A stretch of DNA of 64,000 nucleotides from Erysipelotrichaceae bacterium 66202529 (GTDB lineage: Bacteria; Bacillota_I; Bacilli_A; Erysipelotrichales; Erysipelotrichaceae). The stretch spans positions 434,001 through 498,000 of the forward strand of contig CP046174.1 of the NCBI GenBank assembly GCA_017161075.1, given 5' to 3'. Below the pieces are notes generated by a model. That model was not told the origin of the DNA, did not search any database, and saw only the letters and a program-made list of their open reading frames with translations. Shown here one piece after another: positions 55,229-64,000 of this stretch (positions within the stretch are counted from its first letter, which is position 1; each line of letters starts with the position of its first letter). The position numbers and the translations under genes are program-made.

Positions 55229-55293
55229 GCTTACCTGTTCAGGATGAGCTGCTCATACGAGGCGTAAATTTACGAAAAGTCAGGAGTGATGTT

Positions 55294-55983
55294 ATGATCG
55301 TAATGGAAAACGTATCTAAGGAATATAAAAATGGTGTGCATGCCCTGCGGGATATCAACCTTGCCATTGATGATGGAGAGTTTGTATATATCATCGGCCC
55401 TACCGGTTCCGGGAAATCCACACTGATTAAGCTGCTGGATGGGGAGGAAATTCCAAATAGCGGAACTGTCATGGTGGAAAACGTCAATGTTGGGAAGCTG
55501 AAGCATTCCCGTGTTCCTGTGTACCGCAGAAATATTGGCGTTGTATTTCAGGACTACCGTCTTCTACCAAGACTTACAATTTTTGAAAATATCGCATTCG
55601 CTCTTGAAGTTATCGGAATGAAAAAAGTGGATATCCGCCGCCGTGTGCGTGAGGTGCTGGAGCTGGTATCTCTGGAGGATAAGGCAAAAGCCTTTCCTAA
55701 TGAGCTTTCCGGAGGGCAACAGCAGCGTGCAACCATTGGCCGCGCCATCGCCAATCATCCTAAGGTGCTGATTGCGGATGAGCCAACCGGAAATCTGGAC
55801 CCGGAAAAATCAGCGGAGATCATGGAACTGCTGGAAAAAATCAATGAAGTAGAAAAAACGACGGTAGTCATGGTAACACACGACTCGACAATCGTTGACC
55901 GCTTTAAAAAACGCACCATCTGTCTGGAGGAGGGATATGTGGTTGCGGATATTATGAAGGGGGGCTACCTGCAGCATGATTAA
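55294..55983 (+). CDS. Cell-division ABC ATPase FtsE, second copy
   Basis: 229 residues with GPTGSGKST, LSGGQQQR, VLIADEPTGNLDP and MVTHDS. It is the same length as the first FtsE and very similar throughout, including EYKNGVHALRDINL in place of SYRNGVHALRDINL. A weak AGGAGTGATG ribosome site is present; no clear promoter lies in the 65-base gap after the M23 gene, so it may be cotranscribed with it. The downstream ftsX-like gene overlaps its stop. Confidence 0.92.
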   Translation: MIVMENVSKEYKNGVHALRDINLAIDDGEFVYIIGPTGSGKSTLIKLLDGEEIPNSGTVMVENVNVGKLKHSRVPVYRRNIGVVFQDYRLLPRLTIFENIAFALEVIGMKKVDIRRRVREVLELVSLEDKAKAFPNELSGGQQQRATIGRAIANHPKVLIADEPTGNLDPEKSAEIMELLEKINEVEKTTVVMVTHDSTIVDRFKKRTICLEEGYVVADIMKGGYLQHD

Positions 55984-56878
55984 GTTCTTCAAGGCGTTCC
56001 CCAAGTTCGTTAAAACTGCCTTTTTAAGTATTTTTCGCCACATTGCTATGTCACTTTCCGCATCCAGTGCAGTAACCATCACATTGATTCTCTTTTCTGC
56101 TTTTCTGATGATTGCCGGAAATGTCTCCCTGTTTACCAATTCCATAGAAAATGATTTACAGATTCATGTAGTATTGAAAGCAGATGTGAAAACACAGAAG
56201 AAAATCGATGAGGCAAGAGCTGGCTTGGAAAAAGTAAACGGTGTGCGAAGGGTCACCTTTTCCGATAAGGATAATGAGCTGGAGCTCATGATCAAGGAAA
56301 AGGGAAAGGAATTTGAGATGTACCGCGGGAAGGACAATCCGCTGTGCAATGCATTCTTTGTATCCGTTAAGGATGCGAATCAGATTAAAGCCATCAATTC
56401 GCAGATTGAACAGCTTTCCTTTGTAAAGCAGTCTGTTTATGGCGGAAGCAGTGTTTCCCAGATGATATCCGTATTGAATACGATCCGTTCCGGAGGGCTT
56501 ATCTTCGTTGGACTATTATCACTGCTTGCTCTGTTTTTGATTTCCAACTCGATAAAGCTGACGATTTATGCGAGAAATACGGAGATATCCATCATGCGCA
56601 ATGTGGGCGCCGCAAACTGGTATATCAAGGTGCCGTTTATGATTGAAGGAATGCTGATTGGTCTGATGGGCGCAATACTTCCATGTATATTCACCTATTT
56701 TGGTTATCAGTATCTGTATGATCTGTTAAACGGACAGATTGTCACCAGTCTGTTTGCACTTCAGCCAATCATGCCGTTTACCCTGCAAATCTGTGGAATA
56801 CTGTTGCTGGGCGGTATGGCTGTCGGTCTTATCGGAAGCTTTTTCTCCACAACAAAATATTTGCGCTGGAAGCGCTGA
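55976..56878 (+). CDS. Cell-division ABC permease FtsX, second copy
   Basis: 300 residues. It has the same four-segment layout as the first copy, with SNSIKLTIYARNTEISIMRN and GAANWYIKVPFMIEGML, but the extracellular domain (residues ~60-165) differs more than the membrane parts. That is the portion that would select a hydrolase partner, so this pair may control a different wall enzyme. A terminator lies downstream. Confidence 0.9.
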   Translation: MIKFFKAFPKFVKTAFLSIFRHIAMSLSASSAVTITLILFSAFLMIAGNVSLFTNSIENDLQIHVVLKADVKTQKKIDEARAGLEKVNGVRRVTFSDKDNELELMIKEKGKEFEMYRGKDNPLCNAFFVSVKDANQIKAINSQIEQLSFVKQSVYGGSSVSQMISVLNTIRSGGLIFVGLLSLLALFLISNSIKLTIYARNTEISIMRNVGAANWYIKVPFMIEGMLIGLMGAILPCIFTYFGYQYLYDLLNGQIVTSLFALQPIMPFTLQICGILLLGGMAVGLIGSFFSTTKYLRWKR

Positions 56879-56898
56879 TGATATAATGAAAATGTAAG

Positions 56899-56980
56899 AG
56901 ACTGTAATGTGGCAGCCTGCTGCAGAAACGCTGAGCAAATGAAAGCGTAGATGCAAAGGTGTACCGCAACAGTCTTTTTT
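56899..56980 (+). terminator. Probable terminator after the second ftsX
   Basis: AGACTGT (56899-56905) pairs with ACAGTCT (56969-56975), followed by TTTTT. The loop is long (63 bases) and contains smaller possible stems. The rest of 56879-57239 shows only the promoter of the next gene. Confidence 0.5.
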
Positions 56981-57171
56981 CTGTTATAGACTGTTTCCGT
57001 AATAGATTGCATCCGTATTTTCCCTGTTGACGATGGAAATGCTTTTTTACTTTCGCAAAACCATTACAGAAGGAAGAAAAATAAGTCATGCGAATATCTT
57101 TCACACAGCCATGATAAGGAAAGGATAAGGCGCTGCATTTTATATCAGGCAGCCTTCTTTCATCGAAATAG

Positions 57172-57200
57172 TTATCATCCTACATAAAATGTGATATGAT
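57172..57200 (+). promoter_or_regulatory. Promoter of the S41 protease gene
   Basis: TTATCA (57172-57177), 17-base spacer, TATGAT (57195-57200). Confidence 0.55.
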
Positions 57201-57239
57201 TATAGTCGTAAATCTGTAAAGGACAATGAGGTGTTTTGT

Positions 57240-58721
57240 ATGGCAGAAAAAAAAGTAGTGAGATATAAACTGGTCAGACATAAATGGCCGGATGAAATAC
57301 AGGCAGAGAAAAGACGCAGACAAAGAAGGGCTGGAGTTATCGCCATATGCATTGTATGCTTTTTTGGAGGATTCTTTTTAAACTCTACGCTGCATCAGAC
57401 TTCGGCAGCCTCCAGTGATGAATTTCAGAAGCTGGAGGAGATTTACACGCTGATGAGTGAAAAATTTTATTTCGGCAAGGATCAGAAAAATCTGAAGCAG
57501 AAGCTGATGGATGGCGCAATCAGCGGTTTGGTGGAAGCCGGAGGAGATATTCATACGAGCTATCTGGATAATGAACAGACACAAAGCTTTACCGGCTCCA
57601 TGGAAGGCAGCTTTGTCGGTATCGGTATTCAGTTTTACAGTGTGGATGACTCCACCTTCATCATTGATGAGGTGCTGAAAAACTCCCCTGCGGAAGCGGC
57701 AGGATTTTTGATGGGAGATCAGATTTATGCAATCGACAACACCGTTTGTAAAAAAATGACGGCAAGTGATGTAAAGGCGCTGATTACCAATTCCAAGAGT
57801 GATGAAATCACATTAGAAATCATACGGGAAAACAAGCATAAAAAAATCAAGGTGAAAAAGGCAACCGTACAGGATTCTGTATACAGCAGTGTTCATGGCA
57901 AAACGGGAATACTGGAGCTGGATACCTTTGCGGAAACAAGCGGAGATGAAGTAAAAAGTCATCTGCAAAGCCTGAAGAAGGACGGCTGTGAAAATCTGAT
58001 TCTGGATCTTCGTAACAATACCGGAGGATACTTAAAATCAGCACAGGAAATCGCCAGCTATTTGCTTCCGAAGGATACCGTGATTTTTCGTGAGGAAAGC
58101 AAGGATGGCAGTAAGGAAGATTATAAAACCATCAGCGGATATGAGCAGTTCACCTATAAAAAAATTGTCATTATTGTGAATGGAGATACAGCAAGTGCGG
58201 CAGAGGTGCTGACAGCTGCTTTGAAGGAGCATCTGGGGGCAACAGTTGTCGGAGAAAAAACATATGGCAAGGGAACGGTACAGGTACCGCTTACCTTTAA
58301 GGATGGAACGATGTTTAAATACACAACGGCGGAATGGATTACGCCAAACGGGGAAAAAATAAATGAAAAGGGTATCACGCCGGATGTGGAGGTAAAGCTG
58401 GATGAAGCATTTTATACAAGTGCTCCCATTCTGAAAAAAGAAGTATATAAGCCGGATACGGTATCGACAGCAGCTAAGAGTGCTCAGGTTTATTTGAAGT
58501 TCCTCGGCTATGCAGTTGATCGTACGGATGAATATTTCTCCTATGCATCCAGTGAGGCTTTGAAGCAGTATCAGAAGGATAAAGGGATGGAGGTCACCGG
58601 GAATATTGACGCGGATACCCTGACATCCCTGCTGTCAAGCTGCGCATTGAAGTGGCATAGCGAGGAAGCACAGCAGGATACGCAAATGAAGAAAGCGGTG
58701 GAACTGACAAATGGAAACTAA
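57240..58721 (+). CDS. S41 carboxy-terminal processing protease (CtpA-like)
   Basis: 493 residues from ATG 57240 (GAGGTG at 57228-57233). One membrane segment near residues 33-48 ([16 protein letters not shown]) anchors the protein outside. Next is a PDZ domain (residues ~110-195; [10 protein letters not shown], then [14 protein letters not shown]). The S41 catalytic part has Ser in [11 protein letters not shown] and Lys in [11 protein letters not shown]. The last ~70 residues are a peptidoglycan-binding domain ([17 protein letters not shown]). It probably trims envelope proteins. The end overlaps uvrB by 11 bases. Confidence 0.92.
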   Translation: MAEKKVVRYKLVRHKWPDEIQAEKRRRQRRAGVIAICIVCFFGGFFLNSTLHQTSAASSDEFQKLEEIYTLMSEKFYFGKDQKNLKQKLMDGAISGLVEAGGDIHTSYLDNEQTQSFTGSMEGSFVGIGIQFYSVDDSTFIIDEVLKNSPAEAAGFLMGDQIYAIDNTVCKKMTASDVKALITNSKSDEITLEIIRENKHKKIKVKKATVQDSVYSSVHGKTGILELDTFAETSGDEVKSHLQSLKKDGCENLILDLRNNTGGYLKSAQEIASYLLPKDTVIFREESKDGSKEDYKTISGYEQFTYKKIVIIVNGDTASAAEVLTAALKEHLGATVVGEKTYGKGTVQVPLTFKDGTMFKYTTAEWITPNGEKINEKGITPDVEVKLDEAFYTSAPILKKEVYKPDTVSTAAKSAQVYLKFLGYAVDRTDEYFSYASSEALKQYQKDKGMEVTGNIDADTLTSLLSSCALKWHSEEAQQDTQMKKAVELTNGN

Positions 58722-60687
58722 ATTATTTGATCTCGTATCGGATTATCAGCCGCAGGGAGATCAGCCAAAAGCAATCAGAGAGCTTGTGAACGGCATCAAG
58801 GAAGGAAAGAAGCAACAGGTTTTGCTGGGGGCAACCGGTACAGGTAAGACCTTTACCATATCCAATGTGATTGCACAGGTTAATAAACCGACACTAGTAT
58901 TCGCGCATAATAAGACACTGGCAGGACAGCTGTATTCCGAGTTTAAGGAATTTTTTCCAAACAACCGGGTGGAGTATTTTGTTTCCAACTTTGATTATTA
59001 TCAGCCGGAGGCTTATATTCCAAGCTCTGATACCTATATCGACAAAAATGCGACGACCAATATCGAGCTGGATATGCTGCGCATGGCGGCTGTCAATTCC
59101 ATACTGGAAAGAAGAGATACCATTATCATTGCATCCGTAGCATGTATTTATGGTGCCAGCAATCCGGAACAGTACCGGGAGATGTTCTTTTCCATACGGG
59201 TTGGTGATATCATTGACCGTAAGGAGCTGATGGGAAAGCTGGTAGCCAGACAGTATACGAGAAATGATATGGATCTCTTACGTGGAACCTTCCGCGTACG
59301 CGGTGATGTGATAGAGGTTGCTCCGGGACATACGGATTCCTTTATCCTGCGCATTGAAATGTTCGATGATGAAATAGAGAGAATCTGTGAAGTGGATCCG
59401 CTGACAGGGAAGGTACTCAATGCCTATACGGTATATGTGGTGTATCCGGCAAGCGGCTATGCGACGAAGCAGGAAATTATCAACCGTGCCGCAAATACGA
59501 TTGAGGAAGAGCTGGCAGATCGTCTGCAGGTTCTGGAAAATGAGGGAAAGCTGCTGGAAAAACAGAGATTAGAACAGCGTGCGCGCTATGATATTGAAGC
59601 ATTGCGGGAGTTTGGAGTTTGTCCCGGTATCGAAAACTATTCCCGTCATATTGATGGGCGAAAGCCGGGAGAGCGTCCATATACCCTGTTTGATTATTTT
59701 CCGGATGATTTCCTGCTGGTAGTCGATGAGTCTCATGTCTCCCTGCCGCAGATCCGCGGGATGTACAACGGAGATCGTGCCCGCAAGGAAACACTGGTCA
59801 ATTACGGCTTCCGTCTGCCTTCCGCATTGGATAATCGTCCAATGCGCTTTGAGGAATTTGAGAAAATGATCAATCAGGCGATATTCGTATCGGCAACACC
59901 GGGAAATTATGAGCTGGAACAGACCAAGGGAGAAATTATTGAACAGATCATCCGTCCGACGGGTCTGCTGGATCCAGTGGTTACCGTGCGACCGACACAA
60001 GGACAGATTGACGATCTGGTGGATGAAATCCGTACCCGCATTGAAAAGAATGAGCGTACGCTGATTACAACCCTGACTGTGCGCATGGCAGAGGATTTGA
60101 CCAGCTATCTGAAGGGGATGGATTTCAAGGTTGCCTGGCTGCATCATGAGGTAAAGACGATTGAGCGTACGGAAATCATACGGGATTTACGAAAAGGAAA
60201 ATATGATGTACTGATCGGTATTAACCTGCTGCGTGAGGGATTGGATATACCGGAGGTATCTTTAATTACCATTCTGGATGCCGATAAGGAGGGCTTTTTG
60301 CGAAGTGAACGCTCTCTGATTCAGATTATCGGACGTGCAGCTCGTAATGCGCATGGACAGGTTATCATGTATGCGGATAAAGTAACGGATTCCATGCAGA
60401 AGGCACTCGATGAAACTGCACGACGTAGGGAAATACAGATTGCCTATAATAAAGAACATGGCATTACGCCGAAAACGATTATGAAGCCGATTCATGAGGT
60501 TGTCCGCAGTAAGGAAACACAGGAAATGACGGCGAAATACATAGGTAAAAAAGCCAAGGTCAGCAAAAAGGATAAGGAAAAGCTGCTGGCAAATCTGGAA
60601 AAGGAAATGCGGGAGGCCGCAAAGGTGCTCGACTTTGAGCGTGCGGCGGAGCTTCGTGATATACTTCTGGAGCTGAGAAATTCATAA
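58711..60687 (+). CDS. uvrB: UvrABC excinuclease subunit B
   Basis: 658 residues, normal length. It is the damage-verifying helicase of nucleotide excision repair. Walker A is GATGTGKT, the beta-hairpin region is [20 protein letters not shown], the DEAD-type motif is [13 protein letters not shown], and motif VI is QIIGRAARN. The C-terminal UVR motif ([20 protein letters not shown]) binds UvrC. No LexA/SOS-type box is evident, and it overlaps the S41 protease gene; uvrA is not in the window. Confidence 0.97.
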   Translation: METKLFDLVSDYQPQGDQPKAIRELVNGIKEGKKQQVLLGATGTGKTFTISNVIAQVNKPTLVFAHNKTLAGQLYSEFKEFFPNNRVEYFVSNFDYYQPEAYIPSSDTYIDKNATTNIELDMLRMAAVNSILERRDTIIIASVACIYGASNPEQYREMFFSIRVGDIIDRKELMGKLVARQYTRNDMDLLRGTFRVRGDVIEVAPGHTDSFILRIEMFDDEIERICEVDPLTGKVLNAYTVYVVYPASGYATKQEIINRAANTIEEELADRLQVLENEGKLLEKQRLEQRARYDIEALREFGVCPGIENYSRHIDGRKPGERPYTLFDYFPDDFLLVVDESHVSLPQIRGMYNGDRARKETLVNYGFRLPSALDNRPMRFEEFEKMINQAIFVSATPGNYELEQTKGEIIEQIIRPTGLLDPVVTVRPTQGQIDDLVDEIRTRIEKNERTLITTLTVRMAEDLTSYLKGMDFKVAWLHHEVKTIERTEIIRDLRKGKYDVLIGINLLREGLDIPEVSLITILDADKEGFLRSERSLIQIIGRAARNAHGQVIMYADKVTDSMQKALDETARRREIQIAYNKEHGITPKTIMKPIHEVVRSKETQEMTAKYIGKKAKVSKKDKEKLLANLEKEMREAAKVLDFERAAELRDILLELRNS

Positions 60688-60702
60688 GGAAAGGGGGCTT
60701 CT

Positions 60703-61890
60703 ATGTTTACTGAGAAAAACAAAAAAATCAACCGGCTGACATTAAAGCATGTATTGTTTCTGATTACGTATACGATAATATTGATCTGGGTAATGCTGCA
60801 TCTGAATGAGGTGTTTGATACCATAACCATGGTGATTGGTATGCTGCGGCCGTTTATTTATGGCATTATGATGGCCTTTGTGTTTAATATACCGATGAAG
60901 TTCTTTTTGAAGAAGCTTCCGGACAGCTTGGGACGATGGAAAAAAGTGCTTGCCGCTGTCTGTTCCTTTTTGATTATTTTCGGTATTCTTGCCTTTATCA
61001 TCCGCATTGTTATGCCGCAGGTGATTGACAGTATCGCTTCCCTGGCAAATTCTCTGCCCGGCTATATTGAGGACGCGCAAAAGACGATTACCGCAATGAT
61101 TGAGAAACAGCAGATTCCGGATGAGGTTCTCAGGCAGGTGGATACCTATTCTGCCCAGCTGCAGGATACGCTGGTGAACTTACTGAAAAACGGGATACCA
61201 CATCTGCTTACGATGGCAAGCGGTTTTGCGAGTAGTCTTGCCAATGTATTTATGGCACTGGTTATTGCCGTTTATCTGACGGTATCGAAGGATAAGCTTC
61301 TGGAGCAGTCCCATCGCTTCCTGTATGCGTTCACCTCTCAGCGGGTCAATCATAATGTATTGCGTGTGGCCCGGCTGACTAATACGACCTTTTCAGCCTT
61401 TATTACCGGACAGCTTGTAGAAGCTGTTATTATCGGTGTTTTATGTTATATCGGCTGTCTGATATTAGGCTTTCCCTATGCGCCGATTCTGGGGGTTATC
61501 ATCGGCTGTACGAATATCATACCGATTTTCGGAGCAATCTTCGGTGTAGTGTTATGTGCATTGCTGGTAGCCTTCGTCAATCCGCTGCAGGGTGTGTTTT
61601 TTGTGATTTTCGGTATCTGCCTGCAGCAGTTTGAATCTAATCTGATCTATCCGCGCGTGGTGGGAACCAGTGTCGGACTTTCCGGTTTATGGGTTCTGTT
61701 TGCAATCACGGTCGGCGGTGGTTTGTTCGGCTTTGCCGGTATGCTGCTGGGACTTCCGACATTTTCTGTGATATACTCCCTGCTGCGTGAGGAAATGAAC
61801 CGCAGAGTACGCATGAAGCAGGAGGGCAGAAAAGTGGCTGAGGCAGCTCCTGTTGAGGATGAAAGAAATGCTCAAAAGCATACAGCATAG
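60703..61890 (+). CDS. AI-2E family (PerM/YtvI-like) transporter
   Basis: 395 residues, about seven to eight membrane segments. LNEVFDTITMVIGMLRPFIYGI and the C-terminal FLYAFTSQRVN..., PYAPILGVIIGCTNIIPIFG, IYPRVVGTSVGLSGLW and FGFAGMLLGLP are hallmark stretches of the family. Members export small molecules or act as antiporters. The substrate is unknown. It follows uvrB after 15 bases with AAGGGGG as ribosome site. Confidence 0.9.
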   Translation: MFTEKNKKINRLTLKHVLFLITYTIILIWVMLHLNEVFDTITMVIGMLRPFIYGIMMAFVFNIPMKFFLKKLPDSLGRWKKVLAAVCSFLIIFGILAFIIRIVMPQVIDSIASLANSLPGYIEDAQKTITAMIEKQQIPDEVLRQVDTYSAQLQDTLVNLLKNGIPHLLTMASGFASSLANVFMALVIAVYLTVSKDKLLEQSHRFLYAFTSQRVNHNVLRVARLTNTTFSAFITGQLVEAVIIGVLCYIGCLILGFPYAPILGVIIGCTNIIPIFGAIFGVVLCALLVAFVNPLQGVFFVIFGICLQQFESNLIYPRVVGTSVGLSGLWVLFAITVGGGLFGFAGMLLGLPTFSVIYSLLREEMNRRVRMKQEGRKVAEAAPVEDERNAQKHTA

Positions 61891-62354
61891 TAGATAATAG
61901 TGTTGTATACATATGCATATGATACAGGCTGTTGATTTTTAAAAAGCCGTATCTGCCAATCGACAAGGTTCTTACTTAACTATGGATGTAGAAAAATTAG
62001 AGATTTCAAAATCTATTGGATAACTATCAATGGATTTAGAGGTCTCTTTTTTTGTCATACCTGAAAGTTTGTAGGAATTTGATACAAAAGACAATTCCTT
62101 TTTATGTGGGAAAACGTAAGACAGGCTGGTTTATCGTATTGGTCACACAGATAAAGTGTGGTAGGTACACCAAAGACAGTTACAGTTTCCTGGTGAGGAT
62201 TCCCTTTCGATGGGGCTACTGGTTTCTATTTTCTTGTATAAGAAAATGTATTTTATTTGTTGTGTCAGAAAATCCAACCGGGTATTAAAAAGCTGTATGT
62301 GTAAGCAGTCAAAACACCGCTAATGGGTAATCATAAGCAGGATGGAGCAAGTTT
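61891..62354 (+). other. Intergenic region without a convincing gene
   Basis: It holds an imperfect hairpin (GATACAGGCT / AGCCGTATC, about 61931-61963), then the terminator at 61996-62055. A 78-codon open frame at 62052-62288 has no ribosome site and no family resemblance, so I do not call it a gene. Confidence 0.5.
61996..62055 (+). terminator. Long hairpin terminator
   Basis: AGAGATTT...CAAAATCTATTG pairs imperfectly with CAATGGATTTAGAGGTCTCT and is followed by a T-run. It probably ends transcription from the AI-2E family gene. Confidence 0.6.
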
Positions 62355-62383
62355 ATGACGAATCAGAAACATTCTGGTATAAT
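62355..62383 (+). promoter_or_regulatory. Promoter of yaaA
   Basis: ATGACG (62355-62360), 17-base spacer, TATAAT (62378-62383). It implies a start of transcription near 62390 and so favours ATG 62406 over the in-frame ATG at 62355. Confidence 0.6.
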
Positions 62384-62405
62384 AGGAAAAAAAGTGAGGT
62401 ATTTT

Positions 62406-63152
62406 ATGAAAGTAATTTTATCACCGACAAAGCAAATGAAGCCTGTGGAGAGAACACCGCTTCAGATTCCACACTTTATCAAAGACAGTGCAATAATCTG
62501 TGAAGCACTAAAACAGCTCACAGCTGAGGAACTACGCAGGCTGATGAAAATCAATGAAAAGCTTGCGGAGGAAACAAAACAGCGGTATGCTCAGCTGTCC
62601 TTTTCCATGGAAGGTACGCCGGCTTTGTTTACATATAACGGTCTGCAATTCAAGCATATGCACCCCCAGGATTTTTCTGAAAAGGATATTACATATGCGC
62701 AGGAATGCCTGCGTATTCTTTCCGGTATGTATGGTGTACTTCAGCCAATGGATGCCATACAGCCGTATCGTTTGGAAATGCAGACACGTCTGCCTATTGC
62801 AGGGAAAAAGGATCTGTATTCCTACTGGGGAAACCGTCTGGCACAGTATCTGTTGAAGGAAGAGGGAAACTCCCCCTGTATTATCAATCTTGCCAGCAAG
62901 GAATATGCGAAGGCGGTGCTTCCTTATCTTCCACAGGGGAGCTGTTACACAGTAACCTTTTACATAGAAAAAGAAGGCAGGCTGAAAACGGAATCCACAC
63001 AGGTGAAAATGGCCAGAGGCTGCATGGCAAACTGGATCATAACCCGTCAGATACATACCGTTGAGCAGCTCACCTGCTTTCATGCGGACGGCTACGTGTA
63101 TCAAAAGGGGCTTTCCAGTATTGATGAACTGGTGTTTGTGAAAAAGAAATAA
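62406..63152 (+). CDS. yaaA: YaaA-family peroxide-stress protein
   Basis: 248 residues from ATG 62406 (GTGAGG just upstream). It begins MKVILSPTKQMKP, as the YaaA/DUF328 family does, and has FTYNGLQFKHMHPQDFSEKDI, ILSGMYGVLQPMDAIQPYRLEM, SYWGNRLAQYL, INLASKEYAKAV and the late ARGCMANWIITR. In E. coli YaaA limits free iron under hydrogen peroxide stress and binds DNA. The length is normal. Confidence 0.92.
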   Translation: MKVILSPTKQMKPVERTPLQIPHFIKDSAIICEALKQLTAEELRRLMKINEKLAEETKQRYAQLSFSMEGTPALFTYNGLQFKHMHPQDFSEKDITYAQECLRILSGMYGVLQPMDAIQPYRLEMQTRLPIAGKKDLYSYWGNRLAQYLLKEEGNSPCIINLASKEYAKAVLPYLPQGSCYTVTFYIEKEGRLKTESTQVKMARGCMANWIITRQIHTVEQLTCFHADGYVYQKGLSSIDELVFVKKK

Positions 63153-63247
63153 GGTAAAAACTGGTGGTTTTCAATAAAATCTGGAAGTATGCCTCTCTTT
63201 TTCAGGTAAAATATGAAAATTTTGAATAAAAAATTGTAAGAAAATGA

Positions 63248-63276
63248 TTGCGTCTCTTTGTCGTTAATGATAAAAT
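63248..63276 (+). promoter_or_regulatory. Promoter of the DUF969 gene
   Basis: TTGCGT (63248-63253), 17-base spacer, TAAAAT (63271-63276). GAGAGGAG (63286-63293) is the ribosome site. Confidence 0.65.
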
Positions 63277-63300
63277 CCACATGATAGAGAGGAGTATATT

Positions 63301-63978
63301 ATGGAATACTTAAAACTGATAGGAATAGCAATCATCGTTCTTGGCTTTGCATTAAAGTTCGATGTACTGGCAACTGTTCTGCTGGCTGGTCTGGTAACAG
63401 GAATTGTTGCAGGAATGGATATACCACATATTCTTTCCATTCTGGGAGAATCCTTTGTTAGCAATCGTCTGATGTCGATCTTTCTCATTATCTTCCCGGT
63501 TATCGCCATTATCGAGCGGTACGGGCTGAAGGAACGTGCGGCATATCTCATAGGAAAAATAAGAAATGCATCTGCCGGTAAGGTGCTGGCCATTTATATG
63601 GTGGTGCGTACGGCTGCCAGTGCATTCAATGTGCGAATCGGAGGACATGTGCAGTTTGTCCGTCCACTGATTCTGCCAATGTCCGAAGCTGCCGCAAAGG
63701 TAAGCAAACACGGTGAATTGAGTGAACAGGAGATAGATGAGCTGAAGGGTCATGCTGCGGCTGTGGAGAACTTTGGAAACTTCTTTGCGCAAAACTGCTT
63801 TGCTGCGGCAAGCGGTGTCGTTTTGATTCAGGGAACCTTGTCCATGTATAAGGAGGTCACCCTGTCCAGTATTGCACTGGCAAGCCTTCCGGTGATGCTG
63901 ATTACGGTTATCTTTACCTTTGTACAGGTGTTCTTGTTCGACCGTAAGGTGAAAAAGGCAGGTGTTCGTCGTGACTGA
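63301..63978 (+). CDS. DUF969 membrane protein
   Basis: 225 residues with about five hydrophobic segments. MEYLKLIGIAIIVLGFALKF and VIAIIERYGLKERAAYLIGK are typical of DUF969, half of a two-gene putative transporter with DUF979. The stop overlaps the next start by eight bases. The substrate is unknown; the pair is often near pcp (pyrrolidone carboxyl peptidase) in Firmicutes, but that region is beyond this window. Confidence 0.88.
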   Translation: MEYLKLIGIAIIVLGFALKFDVLATVLLAGLVTGIVAGMDIPHILSILGESFVSNRLMSIFLIIFPVIAIIERYGLKERAAYLIGKIRNASAGKVLAIYMVVRTAASAFNVRIGGHVQFVRPLILPMSEAAAKVSKHGELSEQEIDELKGHAAAVENFGNFFAQNCFAAASGVVLIQGTLSMYKEVTLSSIALASLPVMLITVIFTFVQVFLFDRKVKKAGVRRD

Positions 63979-64000
63979 TTTTCTAACCAATATCGCCCCG
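63971..64000 (+). CDS. Start of DUF979-like membrane protein, cut by window end
   Basis: GTG 63971 opens a frame reading VTDFLTNIAP to the end of the window, overlapping the DUF969 stop. The assignment rests mainly on the usual DUF969-DUF979 gene order; too few residues are visible to confirm it. Confidence 0.5.
   Translation, partial: MTDFLTNIAP

Noticed and set aside
62052..62288. 78-codon frame as a gene
   Set aside because: No ribosome site, no family resemblance, and it begins in the T-run of a terminator.

Overview
The window looks like a chromosomal segment of a low-GC, spore-forming Firmicute of the Erysipelotrichaceae / [Clostridium] innocuum type. That placement is inferred from gene content and style: strong AGGAGG ribosome sites, secA followed by a frameshifted prfB, comFA-comFC, several PTS operons with PRD regulators, and a collagen-like surface protein. 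No rRNA, tRNA or CRISPR array was seen.

Region 1 (1-4965) holds a two-component pair (LytTR response regulator cut by the window edge, plus a GHKL kinase), a second LytTR regulator with a degenerate receiver, and a broken effector gene. It ends in a pair of direct repeats that resemble a LytTR-binding site.

Region 2 (5045-26672) is the most interesting part: about twenty tightly packed, same-strand genes for a contractile injection system (CIS/eCIS). They encode cap, PAAR-like tip, sheath, two tube-type proteins, a split hub and spike, gp25, two J-type baseplate proteins, a gpI-like protein and an AAA+ ATPase. Two membrane-anchored proteins sit at the head, one of them with MORN repeats. The last gene encodes a likely cargo protein: an eCIS_core (DUF4157-like) segment joined to a domain that keeps the kinase-type motifs of the LanM lanthionine-synthetase dehydratase (DUF4135). 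The broken gene at 2865-4930 is a second copy of this architecture. I read the whole as a LytTR-controlled injection system delivering a possible Ser/Thr-modifying enzyme.

Region 3 (26972-34185) is a catabolic operon: a LevR-like regulator with a degraded AAA+ domain, an FrlC-like epimerase, mannose-family PTS EIIA/B/C/D and an FrlB-like SIS deglycase. It probably handles fructoselysine-type Amadori compounds. Region 4 (34422-39137) has galE, comFA, comFC, two cold-shock proteins and a collagen-like protein.

Region 5 (39074-41563) is an IS1634-like element with a multiply broken transposase, flanked by a 294-bp identical direct repeat that fits the long target duplications known for that family. 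Region 6 (41650-64000) is mainly housekeeping: secA, prfB, a PRD regulator divergent from a YczE-like protein and a cellobiose-type PTS operon, a YitT protein, two tandem ftsEX pairs around an M23 peptidase, an S41 protease, uvrB, an AI-2E family transporter, yaaA and a DUF969/DUF979 pair cut by the window end.
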